Assembly (NCBI GenBank): GCA_013339895.1
Contig: JABACO010000002.1
Span: 10,500,020 to 10,564,019, forward strand
Direction of reading: 5' to 3'
Length of the DNA stretch: 64,000 nt
Source: Ephydatia muelleri
Taxonomy: Eukaryota > Porifera > Demospongiae > Spongillida > Spongillidae
Shown: one piece after another, positions 44,172-55,190 of the stretch
Numbering within the stretch: position 1 is the first letter of the stretch
How the letters are laid out: each line of letters opens with the position of its first letter
Notes under the pieces: generated by a model
Seen by the model: the letters and a program-made list of their open reading frames with translations, nothing else
What the model was told of the DNA's origin: nothing
Database searches by the model: none
Program-made: the position numbers and the translations under genes

Positions 44172-44867
44172 TCATGTGGGTCTGGGGACGAGACAAGGCT
44201 CCTCCTCCTCCTCCTCCTCCTCCTCCTCCTCCTCCTCCTCCTCCTGTAGCTGGACTGCATTTCTTGGAGAATCTGGGTCACTGGGTGACCGGGTAAATAC
44301 ATTCTCTGACCATAAAGTATTACCACTCAAGCCATAAAAGCCAAAGTTAGTGATACAATTGGAACCATGATTATATGACGAGACTAGAGACAGCCCGGGA
44401 CGCATGCCAGTGTTAAGAAGAGCTTCAAAGCGTCCGCCCATGACACAGACGGCGCGGAAGGTGCGGGAAAGCCAGGCCAGGTTAGTCTCGGCCCCAGACC
44501 CAACGTTACGCAGCAGCGGATGGATTACATCACCGCTACGCGACGTAGCGGTGATGTAATCCATCCGCTGCTGCGTAACGTTAGGTCTGGGGCCGAGACT
44601 AAGGCCAGGTCGAGTTGCATTCAAAGAAAGCAAGCCCGCCCTAACCCCGAAGGGTGACGAATTCAGTGTGCGTTCAGCGACCAGGTGGTGGGCACGGCCG
44701 TATAGAGCGGGTCGAAGCGACGGATGGGTGTGGGCCTGAGCTGAGAGAGCAAAGGTAGAAGTTATGCGAATCCTCTCCCGCAGGCAGAAGATAATAAAGT
44801 TTGCTGACCGATCAGAGACAGGCTGGGCCGTGGTTGGAAGAGTACGAGGACGATACCTTGGCATCAA
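44172..44867 (-). pseudogene. Repeat-element fragment, product unknown
   Basis: A 231-residue open frame whose first part (SANFIIFCLRERIRI, then TRPGLSL after a GLLSLN block) resembles the plus-strand DNA at about 59050-59290 (SRANLVISFLRERIRI), so it belongs to a dispersed, duplicated element. The frame runs through the 44482-44602 palindrome and ends in a GAG-encoded Glu run, so its full length is not a real protein. The family is unknown; it sits next to the DIRS-like relic in both places. Confidence 0.4.
44482..44602. mobile_element. Near-perfect 59-bp-arm palindrome
   Basis: Arms 44482-44540 and 44544-44602 are inverted copies with one mismatch and a 3-base loop. The inner part matches the foldback at 25.75 kb. 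The outer part (ttagtctcggccccagac) differs. Confidence 0.9.
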
Positions 44868-44918
44868 ACTCGGAAGACGAGAAACAAATGGAGAAGGCGG
44901 AGAGAGATTTGATCTAAG

Positions 44919-44942
44919 CAGAGATAATATATATTATCTCTG
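44919..44942. repeat. Perfect 24-bp palindrome of the cagagataat family, copy 2
   Basis: Perfect two-fold symmetry, cagagataatat/atattatctctg, placed at the boundary between the 44.2-44.9 kb fragment and the retroelement relic. Confidence 0.9.
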
Positions 44943-44984
44943 ATCTAAGTCAAGATACAGTATCACCATGTTGATGTGGCCCAG

Positions 44985-46534
44985 CATCATTGTAAGTACT
45001 TGGGGTTTGAATGGGGGAGAAGTTGTTACACATTTGTAGTGTGTCCATTTTGGCTGTGATCCGCACCATATGTTTTCACTAAGACCTTTTTTTGTGTGTA
45101 TAGTGAAGCAAGGGCATTAAAGCAAGTGTGTATCTAGATGATGGGATTGTTGCCTTGCAGAATGAGAGCATTGTAAATGCCTATGGGTAAGGGGACACCT
45201 TAAAAAGAGCAGGCTGGGTGCGTATACAGTATAGTATGGCATGCATACTACAGAGGGGAACTGGCTGCCTGATGAAGCATAGGAGGGAGTTAGTGGCAGT
45301 AGAGAGAGTGCTAGAATCTATGGCATAAAAGCTGAGTGGGTAACTTGCAGGTGTGTACACCAACAGATACCTAGGGACAGGAACCAACTTGCAGACTATT
45401 TAATTCACATTGTAGATTATGGTGACTGGCATATAGACCCCTCAGTGTTTGCAGTGTTGAATGGTTGATGGGGGCCATTTTCTCTAGGTAGATTTGTATC
45501 ATCGTATATAGCAAACAAGTCGAGAGGTTCAGTGACAGAGGGTGTAGATGTATTCACAGTGGACTGGCACAACTGGCGGTGTCTACATCCGAGCCTTATA
45601 CCAAGGGTTATTAGACGTGTAAAGCTCACGGAAGACTGGTAGTTCCTTGTTGGGAATGTGCTCCCTTCTGGCCACTGCTGTGGCCAGAAGGTAAAGCTGG
45701 GGCACCATTTATAGTAGACATATGGTCTTTAATAGTGGTTGGTTAGACCTGGCAGATCAGGCTCACACTTGTGTAGTGGGGAAGTTCCCCAATACAGCGA
45801 TGCTTGCAATGCAGGTAGGTTTTTGTATCGGACAGCGGTGTGCGGGCCTAGGTGGGTGGGGCCTGATGCTATTGATACCTGAGTGCGGCTATGTCCATCA
45901 CTGAGATTGGCTGTGTTAGCCTAGAGTGGCGGATCCCAACAGTGAATGTTGGTAGGCCAACCTGGGCCATCGGGGGACTGGTACACCTCTGCTCTATTTT
46001 CCTTTGTTCCCCAACACAGGTGTGTTCTCAACCGGAGCATGGCAGCTGCTGAGGACCCGGAGCTGTGGCCCAGCAACAGTACTTTAAGGCATTTCAGTGA
46101 TGGAAGATCTTCATGGGCAGGGGCGAGACAAGGAGTGCCTCCCAAGTGCAGGACTTCATCTGGTGCTGTACATGCAGCACCTCAGTGAGTCCACAGAGTC
46201 TAAGACAGCAGTAGAGGAGTCAGTGCATGCTCTCTCATGGTTGTATGGACTGGCTGGGCTCCAGCCATTGGGTGGGTCACCCTTAGTTAAAACCACATTG
46301 GATGGGTTACAATGCATTTTGGCTAAGCCTAAGGTTCAGAAGGAACCAGTGATGGCTGACATGTTGAAGGCCATGGTGGCTCCATCCCTGAGGGAGTTCA
46401 GGCTGTTGTTGGCAGTGTGTTTGGTGCCATTTGCAGGGTTCATGTGGTGTGATGAGCTAGTGAAGCTCAGGTGTGCTGATGTTACCTTTAATGCCGAGGG
46501 CATGATGGTTCAGATTGAGTCCAGAGCATCTTAG
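44985..46534 (+). pseudogene. DIRS-like (tyrosine recombinase) retrotransposon relic
   Basis: Plus-strand pieces in the right order. RT: KYLGFEWGRSCYTFVVCPF near 45000, then the catalytic VYLDDGIVALQNES near 45130 and DTLKRAGWV. RNase H/connection region, in shifting frames with stops: a VYTNRYLGTGTN block near 45355, and LVVPCWECAPFWPLLWPEGK then APFIVDIWSLI near 45640-45740. Tyrosine recombinase (open frame to 46534): LSWLYGLAGLQPLGGSPLV, MLKAMVAPSLREFRLLLAV, then FMWCDELVKLRCADVTFNA, where the family's catalytic R (usually F-x-R-x-x-E-L) is W. The catalytic H and Y are lost beyond the stop. YLDD is kept but the element is inactive. Confidence 0.75.
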
Positions 46535-46768
46535 GGCAGGTGACGTGCCCAGCTGGAGCGTTATTTACGTATGGGTGGGGAGCATCTACGTAAAAATGGT
46601 GGTCTTAATTACACTAGATAAGGGAGCTGTTATTGGAAAGATTGTATAAGTTGGGTTTTCAGCCAAGGACGGCTATGTGAAAGACTACCTTGAGTACCTC
46701 TTGGAAGTTCTAAGGGTCTGGGTATCTAAGTTTGGCCCATCCTGTGTGTCTGTCTATATGTGACTGTG

Positions 46769-46927
<159 letters not shown>

Positions 46928-47655
46928 GTGCACTACAACACTATACAATTCAGTGTCATTTGAGGTTACGATGGTGTAAGGGAGAGTGGGGGGTGGGAGG
47001 GAGTTACGCGTTTCAGTCATTTGTGAGTTCAATTGGACAGAAACTAATGCAGACAGGAACCAGAGCAAAAGGTGTTCCTTAACCAGAGAGCAGATCATTA
47101 AGTGAAGGGACCAATGCGCAACCTCCTGGAGGAATGTTTAGCAGAACTTCGTGCTGTTGTGTTGTTTGTGAGCAGTGCTTCAGTGGTCTTTTCCCTATTG
47201 TGTGGATTTGTCCCACAGAGGGATTTTTCCATGCGGGCCACCCCGCAAAATCAATATATTGTGTGTTCTGCCCCCCTCCCCTTTGTTTAGTTGGCTGTTT
47301 TAAGTTGGTGTCATTTTATGAATGTGTGTTTGCAGGTTTGCCAACGACGCTAAACCAATTCCGTGTCATATGAGGAGTGGGAAGGTGGCATTCGCGCATA
47401 AAGGTTAATTAATCACAAAGTTATGCACGCATGTCCCCACGTGATTCACATCACGTATACCATATATGTCTACAGTTGTGTTGCCGAGAGCTTCACTTGT
47501 GATAAAAGGTAAACTTATAAAGGGGGAGGGTTAGATTAGATGTTAGGATGTCGCAAAACTGGTTGCAATTGAAAGAGAGAGTACATATAAAAACAAGAGG
47601 AAGAATGGATATAAGAATAGGTGAAAACAGCTCTTGCGTAGCCTCGCCGAGTAGC

Positions 47656-47687
47656 CACACCGTCGCGTTGAAGAACGCGACGGTGTG
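47656..47687. other. Perfect 14-bp-stem hairpin
   Basis: cacaccgtcgcgtt, loop gaag, then the exact complement. GC-rich and very stable for this AT-rich region. It lies about 270 bases upstream of the ATG of the orphan gene. Confidence 0.7.
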
Positions 47688-47955
47688 TCTATGCTAGACT
47701 ACATTTTGTTGTATTGTGCTTCAATCTTTACAAATGTACACGGCCAAGAGGTGTTTCAGTCGCGAGGTGGGCATATTTTATAGACCTTGTTGGATACCAT
47801 TGGCTCGGGTCACGGCTGAATCACCTACTTAGGGTAGCGGATCTGATTCAGACCAACGAGTGGGGACCATGCTAGGGTCCCCAGACTACGAGTAGCCGTG
47901 TATGTATAGTTATTAAATGTACATATAATAACCAGAAAATGTTATTTCAGGAACT

Positions 47956-49285
47956 ATGCCGAAGAATAGGGCTAACAATGAGGTATGTTTGCTACTTGTG
48001 TCATGCTTTGTTTTCTTTCAATAGACCAGTAGAACACAATGTAGACACATATGTACGGGCACTTCAGGGGTTGTAGTGTTTAGAAAGGATCGCACATACC
48101 CATTGGATGAATGATGTATTTGAGGAGTAACCTACTTCTCTGGGTGAAGCCTCCCTGGAGTTTAATGGCATCAATACTTGCTTAAGAAAATGTGGGGGTG
48201 GACATACATGTTGTGGTCTGATCATGTCTGAATTGCATCCAATATCACAGAGTACACAACTGAAATCGGCGTACTTTGTTTGCTCTCCTATGTTGCCATG
48301 CTACTGTGTTGCTGCCTGGTTCTCATGTGTTTGATTGCCACTGCTCATTTCTTTTTTATTGACAGGATTACAATCCATCAGATAACATACAAGGATGCAG
48401 GAATCATCCGTGCACTGCAACCCCAATCAATAGTCACATAATGTCTAAAAGTATACTTAAAAGATGTATTACTTCAAGTTATGCAACTATTTGGTTAAAT
48501 GGTACAAAAGTGAGGCCAGCTTCATGTACCCTAAAAATATTTTGTGACATCTGTGATGGAAAATTCAGTAAAGATGAGAAGGATTTCATCTATTTGAGTG
48601 AAAGGTAACTGGTAAAATAGAATTAATTGCACGTGCTTATTCGAAATCATTTTATGCTAGCATCATGCGAAGTAAAGATAGCTGTACTATGGTACAAACA
48701 TCTGAAGGTAAAATAACGCATTCCTCCAACTGTCCGGTAAGCGGCATACGCTGGGATGTCGTGTACCGATCCATAATGGGGACCGTGTTCAGAAAAATGA
48801 TTGGGAATATGGATTTAAATTTCTATTATAAGGCTGCAGATATACAAGAGATGATACAGCAGTTAAAAAGTACTTGTTTTGGTAGTAGCAGCAGAAGCAC
48901 ACATAGGAAAGGTGCTCCATTTTTAATATGTATCAAAAAAGATAGACGAGTAGATTGCGCAATTCCAGTGTGGTCTCCTGTATTTATTTGTAAAGAATAC
49001 GATGAGCCATTTATTTACATAAAGATAAAATCAATCCATTTTGCAATAGTATTTAAAAACAAGCATTTGAAGCAACTTTATGATGAAAATGAATTCGCAG
49101 ATATGATACCAGAAATAGAGAAAGGCCTTCTGTGCCGGAGTAAATCACTCCTAAGTAGATGGTACAGACAAATAATTAATGAGCGTGGAAATAAATACTA
49201 CAAAGACCAGCTGAAAGGAAAGCTGATATATAACATGTACGAAGATCATAGGCTTACCCATATATGCTTAGAAAAAGATACATAA
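47956..49285 (+). CDS. Three-exon gene, 296-residue protein of unknown function
   Basis: Coding exons 47956-47982, 48366-48604 and 48661-49285 join in phase through introns of 383 and 56 bases with clean signals (gag|gtatgt, ttgacag|gat, aaag|gtaact, tgctag|cat) and give 296 residues. The start MPKNRANNEDYNPSDN is the first ATG after an acceptor (atttcag), implying a 5' untranslated exon. The middle has a C-x2-C in IFCDICDGKFSKDEKDF, like half a zinc finger but without histidines. The last 200 residues are basic with PVSGIRWDVVYRSIMGTVF, APFLICIKKDRRVDCAIPVW and SLLSRWYRQIINERGNKYY. No signal peptide or membrane segment. An attaaa signal sits at 49308. I do not recognise the family; an orphan or domesticated mobile-element gene is possible. 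Confidence 0.72.
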
Positions 49286-49494
49286 CGTTTTACGTGTACT
49301 TATATGTATTAAAATTGATTTCATTATGTTAAAAAGAAAAGTAAAAACAAAACCGCACTGTAGAAAGTAATAATGTGTTAATAGATTTGAGATTTCATAA
49401 ATAACACTAATATCCTCAATATGACAATGAAATTAAAAATAATGCAAACCAAAAACTGATTCATATACTGTTCCTTAGGCCTTGTTAAAACCAC

Positions 49495-50755
49495 CTTGAG
49501 GCAAAAGCCTTGAAGTGGGTTCATTTATTTGTATTATCTAGTTGCTCAATCCATGTAGAGGCAAAAACCTTGAAGTGGGTTCATTTATTTGTATTATCTA
49601 GTTGCTCAATCCATGTAGAGGCAAAAGCCTTGAAGTGGGTTCATTTATTTGTATTATCTAGTTGCTCAATCCACTTAGAGGCAAAAGCCTTGAAGTGGGT
49701 TCATTTATCTAGTTGCTCAATCCATGTAGAGGCAAAAGCCTTGAAGTGGGTTCATTTATCTAGTTGCTCAATCCATGTAGAGGCAAAAGCCTTGAAGTGG
49801 GTTCATTTATCTAGTTGCTCAATTCATGTAGAGGCAAAAGCCTTGAAGTGGGTTCATTTATCTAGTTGCTCAATCCATGTAGAGGCAAAAGCCTTGAAGT
49901 GGGTTCATTTATTTAGTTGCTCAATCCATGTAGAGGCAAAAGCCTTGAAGTGGGTTCATTTATTTGTATTATCTAGTTGCTCAATCCATGTAGAGGCAAA
50001 AGCCTTGAAGTGGGTTCATTTATTTGTATTATCTAGTTGCTCAATCCATGTAGAGGCAAAAGCCTTGAGTGGGTTCATTTATTTGTATTATCTAGTTGCT
50101 CAATCCATGTAGAGGCAAAAGCCTTGAAGTGGGTTCATTTATCTAGTTGCTCAATCCATGTAGAGGCAAAAGCCTTGAAGTGGGTTCATTTATTTGTATT
50201 ATCTAGTTGCTCAATCCATGTAGAGGCAAAAGCCTTGAAGTGGGTTCATTTATCTAGTTGCTCAATCCGTGTAGAGGCAAAAGCCTTGAAGTGGGTTCAT
50301 TTATTTGTATTATCTAGTTGCTCAATCCATGTAGAGGCAAAAGCCTTGAAGTGGGTTCATTTATCTAGTTACTCAATCCATGTAGAGGCAAAAGCCTTGA
50401 AGTGGGTTCATTTATCTAGTTGCTCAATCCATGTAGAGGCAAAAGCCTTGAAGTGGGTTCATTTATCTAGTTACTCAATCCATGTAGAGGCAAAAGCCTT
50501 GAAGTGGGTTCATTTATCTAGTTGCTCAATCCATGTAGAGGCAAAAGCCTTGAAGTGGGTTCATTTATCTAGTTACTCAATCCATGTAGAGGCAAAAGCC
50601 TTGAAGTGGGTTCATTTATCTAGTTGCTCAATCCATGTAGAGGCAAAAGCCTTGAAGTGGGTTCATTTATCTAGTTACTCAATCCATGTAGAGGCAAAAG
50701 CCTTGAAGTGGGTTCGAAGTGGGTTCATTTATCTAGTTGCTCAATCCACCTAGAG
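49495..50755. repeat. 51/60-bp minisatellite, open in frame
   Basis: More than 20 head-to-tail units. Short units are 51 bases; long units carry an extra 9 bases (ttgtattat-type) and are 60. Both are multiples of three, so one frame stays open, reading VEAKALKWVHL with SSCSIH or FVLSSCSIH; a one-base loss near 50067 moves the frame. In the last third the units alternate between agttgctcaa and agttactcaa, a 102-base higher-order repeat. Diverged half-units flank the array. I see no start context, splice sites or upstream exon proving translation. Confidence 0.9.
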
Positions 50756-50759
50756 GGAA

Positions 50760-51700
50760 ATGCCTTGAGGTGGATTGGGTTGGGCTGCAAGAGCACTGCC
50801 TTCACGTGGCGCAGCCTGTCAGTAAAAAGCTCATTTGGTTTGTGTATTGAGCTTTTGAAGCCAAAGTGCTCCTATTAAGGCGTGTTAATTCATTTGTTCC
50901 GATTTCTTCTTTATTGATAGTATAACTGATGCATTTCTCCAGTGCATCAGAGCAGATGGAATCAGTCTCAATACACAGATATCTCATGTTGATGTGCCTT
51001 TAAGTGAACTAACATACTTCAGTTCACTAAGATTTTGGATCACATCACATATTGAAGTCTTATATATAGAGGAAATGTAGAAGCAGTAGTCAGGTTGTGT
51101 TTATAAATCAAGCATCATCTTGTAATTAAACTGGTCACCCCTGTAGCCGCCATGATCTTTGCTCGGAAGGTCTGATATGCTTACGGCACAATGAATAGAA
51201 TCCTCCCACCCACTCAAGTCTGTGCTACTTTTGCAGAGGCCTCTCAGTTCATCTGATTAAGTGTTAAACTTGTCCACATGACCTTTACATTACATGACAT
51301 GCAATCCTCACAGTTCCCACACACACACACCACGTGACAAGATGCAGAGGATAAGGGTGCAGCAGCTGTTCTCCTAAGGGCCAGCTGTTTACTGTAGTTA
51401 CCCCACACACAGCTTGTAGGGAGAGATCTACCACACAATCTCATATCAACATGCATCTTCATATCTCCATATGATGGATGTAGGGAGTCTAATTGACATT
51501 GCAGCTGTATGAGATTACTATCTACTGTAATGTGAGAATTAGTCACCTCAACTTGGATAACTTCGGATATTCGGTATTCATTTGCAATTAACATGACATT
51601 AGAAGGTGTGGCTTAAAGATAGTCTCTTTCCACACACAAGTGACACAAAAATGGCACAAACACAAATACATAACAAACAGACCACAGACACTTCAACAAC
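50760..51700. other. 3' flank of copy 3, part of the duplicated block
   Basis: From about 51150 the sequence is a diverged copy of 33270-33870 (and of the 30.5/31.6 kb units where gacaagatgcagaggat recurs at 51338). No separate gene is supported. Confidence 0.6.
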
Positions 51701-51977
51701 ACATTATTCCTGATGCTCTTGTCTCCTTGCTGAAGTTGGAGCTTTCTCATAACAGTCCATGCACACACGAACTTTCCGATATATTTTCAGCTTTTCCACC
51801 TCACCCTCGTAATTACTGCATCTGAAGACGCACAGAGGTAGGGATGAAAGTCATTGCAACAATCAAAACATGGAGGGCAAAAGTGGGAGGAGGGAGGGGA
51901 AATAAAACACACTCATGGAAACATACTGTTCATATCTCATTTTAATAAATTACATCCGCTATGTTCCTTACAGTGGA

Positions 51978-52213
51978 ATGACCATACATTCCTTACAGCA
52001 CTATGGTCATATGTTCCCTACAGCACTATGGTCATATGTTCCCTACAGCACTATGGTCATATGTTCCCTACAGCACTATGGTCATATGTTCCCTACAGCA
52101 CTATGGTCATATGTTCCTTACAGCACTATGGTCATATGTTCCCTACAGCACTATGGTCATATGTTCCCTACAGCACTATGGTCATATGTTCCCTACAGCA
52201 CTATGGTCATATG
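51978..52213. repeat. 25-bp minisatellite in copy 3 FYVE intron
   Basis: Same unit as 34126-34318 with about nine copies. Confidence 0.92.
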
Positions 52214-52507
52214 CAGTACCTGGCACAGAAGATCTTCCCACAGCTCCTGCAGTGATGCTTTCGGTCAGTGAAGGAGAACACACTGTTGCACTCCATGCAG
52301 CTGTCCACTGCCTCATCCCTCAACCAATGCTCCATTAAGCCTCCTAGTGGACATAAGGAGAGATATGTAAGCCTGAATACAAGCATACATGTAGGCTCAC
52401 AAACAAGCACACACAAGTACAAACCCACTACAAAACATGCATACTGTAAACACACATGGCATTGAAAGTGCTACATGCAGATAACACAAACATCAACATA
52501 CAAATAC

Positions 52508-52573
52508 AGACACACACACACACATCACACACACACACACACACACACTCACACACACTCACACACACACTCG

Positions 52574-52636
<63 letters not shown>
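52508..52636. repeat. (CA)n microsatellite, expanded in copy 3
   Basis: About 120 bases of CA repeat where copy 2 (34611-34631) has about 20. Confidence 0.96.
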
Positions 52637-53777
52637 ACCAACACTTTCTGATACAGTCCATGGATACACTCGTCCATTCGAGTCTCCTACAACCAACTTC
52701 CTATGGTCCCTGCAAAATAACATAAAGTTACAGAGGAACTGACACAATGCCCTCCCCTGTGATGCAGCTACCTTGCAATGCAAAGGGCCATCACACCAGC
52801 TGGAGACTCATTATCTTTCCTTTCAAAAGCAGTGTGCATTGTCAAGGTGTGTACCTGTGACAACTTCCGAAACCATTTGGGAGCTGTAAAGATAAAAAAT
52901 AAACACAATTCATGCACCCTTAGTTACAGTGTATATAATAATGCCATACTACACTGCACTGACTCTTCACTGTGATGTCATACATCCAACAACAGAGGTC
53001 ACCTTTCTTTCTCTCTTCCACCTTCCTTCGAGCTTCCTCAATCGGGTTCTCTGGCATTGCAGTGGGCTGTTTGACATCGCTCCTCGATGGGGAGGTGGTG
53101 GTGGTGGGTGGAGCAACAGGTGTCTCAGGTGACTGTACAACAGGCAATGATGTCACAGGTCCAGTGGGTGTGGGGGCGTCACCCTCATCCTGTGTACCAG
53201 TTGTGGGTTGCTGGTCTGTGGCCCCACCACTTTCATTACTCTCTTCTCCCTTTGCATCCACATCTTCAGACATTGCATTAAAATACACTTCACTTTCAGA
53301 GTCCATGGAGGACCTTCTCTCGACCTTGGTCTTCTCCACCTCACCTTTTATCTCCTCTTTCACCTCCTCCTTTCCCTCACCTTCACTAATCTGGGGCACA
53401 GGGGAAGGTGCGTCTTGGTCGGCCATCTTGTCTGAAGGTGTGTATACTATCACATGTATTAATAATAGGTGTATAATCCATGTTCATGTATTCTTATCCC
53501 ATTGTTAAAATTAATTAATGGCAAACATATCCATGACGTCAATATTTATTAACACTGATACTAACATCTCAAATGTTTGGTCGAATAAACCTTGACTTGA
53601 TTAATATTCATTACAATCACATACTGAATGAATGCACAATTATATATTATATACAAATACAAGCACGCTCAAGTCTGTGTGGCATCAATTATCTGGATCA
53701 TGTGACACATTGCATGTATGTAAAGTACACATCTTATCAGATCTCTGCAGCAAATGAGCAAAGAATCAATGTCGTAT

Positions 53778-53819
<42 letters not shown>

Positions 53820-54824
53820 GATTTTTGAGACCTTATTTTCTGAGTCAAGGCACCCTCCTTTTCATAATCCAATGACCACATCTGCACAAAAGATGTAAAT
53901 GTAATGCATGTTGCATGACCATATAAGGTATACAGTGCATGTGTACACCAATGTTGATGTGTACATGCACTTACCCTGACAACATCATCAGAAGATTGAA
54001 TATGAACATATCTTATTTTTATCAACTTTTTCTATGCAGAGTAATAACTAACTTGGACTAATCTAACAACAGTTTTCTTATGTGCTTGCAGGACCCCCAT
54101 GCAAATGAGCGAGGTTGCCATAGCAATATAGGTGTACATGTACTTACTCTGACAATACCATCAGACGATCCAGTAACAATGACATTATCTCTGTCCCAGT
54201 CAAACATCTAAATGATGAACCACCCAATGAAACACCAATGCTACACCATCAGGGCCCCAGACCACTGCAGCTTGCTCCCAAGCCACACCTACCTCAGACA
54301 CGGCGCAACACAAGAACCTGCTTTTGCCCGTCGGGAAGACATTCACCTCTGCCAGTAAGGTGCCATTGAGGGTCCAGAGGTGGAGTCTGTGCCTGTGACT
54401 ATGTTACCCTGGAGATGGGAATTAATACAGTGGTTAATTAATAACCATCACATGCACTCGAATGGAATCAAATGAACTTTGTGCTACAGTGATGTGATGC
54501 TGTTTGAAAGCCCAATAAGACCACAATACTTTTCTGCCATCATTCCACAAACACTCACACCCACAACACACCAACACATGCACACACCCTACGTGCACAC
54601 AACAGCCACACCCACACACACACCCACACATGCACAAATGTCACAGATTACATTCATCTGGTTGATGGCGAGCATGACCACTGGTCCTGGATGGTCACCC
54701 AGCTCCCTCACAAAGTACACCTCCTTGGCCAGGTCCCAAACAATGCATGTCCGGTCCTGAAGAGAAGGATGTGCCCATCATCCAACAATCCACATGTAAG
54801 AATTGATGGCAAAGATGTAACTAC

Positions 54825-55190
54825 CTGCCAGACAGACCACATATGGTGTACAAATACAAATGCACATTTATACTTTGATCTGAAGCAGCTAAATACATTT
54901 GTGTGTTCAAGAAGAATTCCATTCCGTATACAAAACTTGCTTGTTTGTTGTTTCAAAGTTTCAAGTGGTGTTACTTTAAACCCCCTTCACCTTTTTAACC
55001 TACAACTCCAAACAGACCACATGTGGTGTACAAATACAATATAATTACTAAAATACAAATGCACATTTACATGTAAGTTATACTTTGATCTGAAGCAGCC
55101 AAATACATTGGTGTGTACAAGAAGAATTCCATTCCATAAACAAAATTGTTGTTTCAAAGTTTCACTTCAAACCACCTTCATCTTTCTAAC
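54825..55190. repeat. Local tandem duplication, copy 3 only
   Basis: The intron segment with ctttgatctgaagcagc and caagaagaattccattcc appears twice (about 54825-54990 and 55012-55190); copy 2 has it once (37340-37500). Confidence 0.85.

Noticed and set aside
44172-44867. 231-codon ORF as an intact gene
   Set aside because: It reads through a near-perfect palindrome and ends in a GAG-encoded Glu run; only its first part resembles another copy, so it is listed as an element fragment.
49495-50755. Regular repeats resembling a CRISPR array
   Set aside because: Units are contiguous near-identical 51/60-bp tandem repeats without unique spacers, and the DNA is eukaryotic.
51854-52338. ORFs of 111-135 codons in three frames with a repeating [16 protein letters not shown]-type pattern
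   Set aside because: They translate the 25-bp minisatellite in the FYVE intron; the real coding strand is minus.
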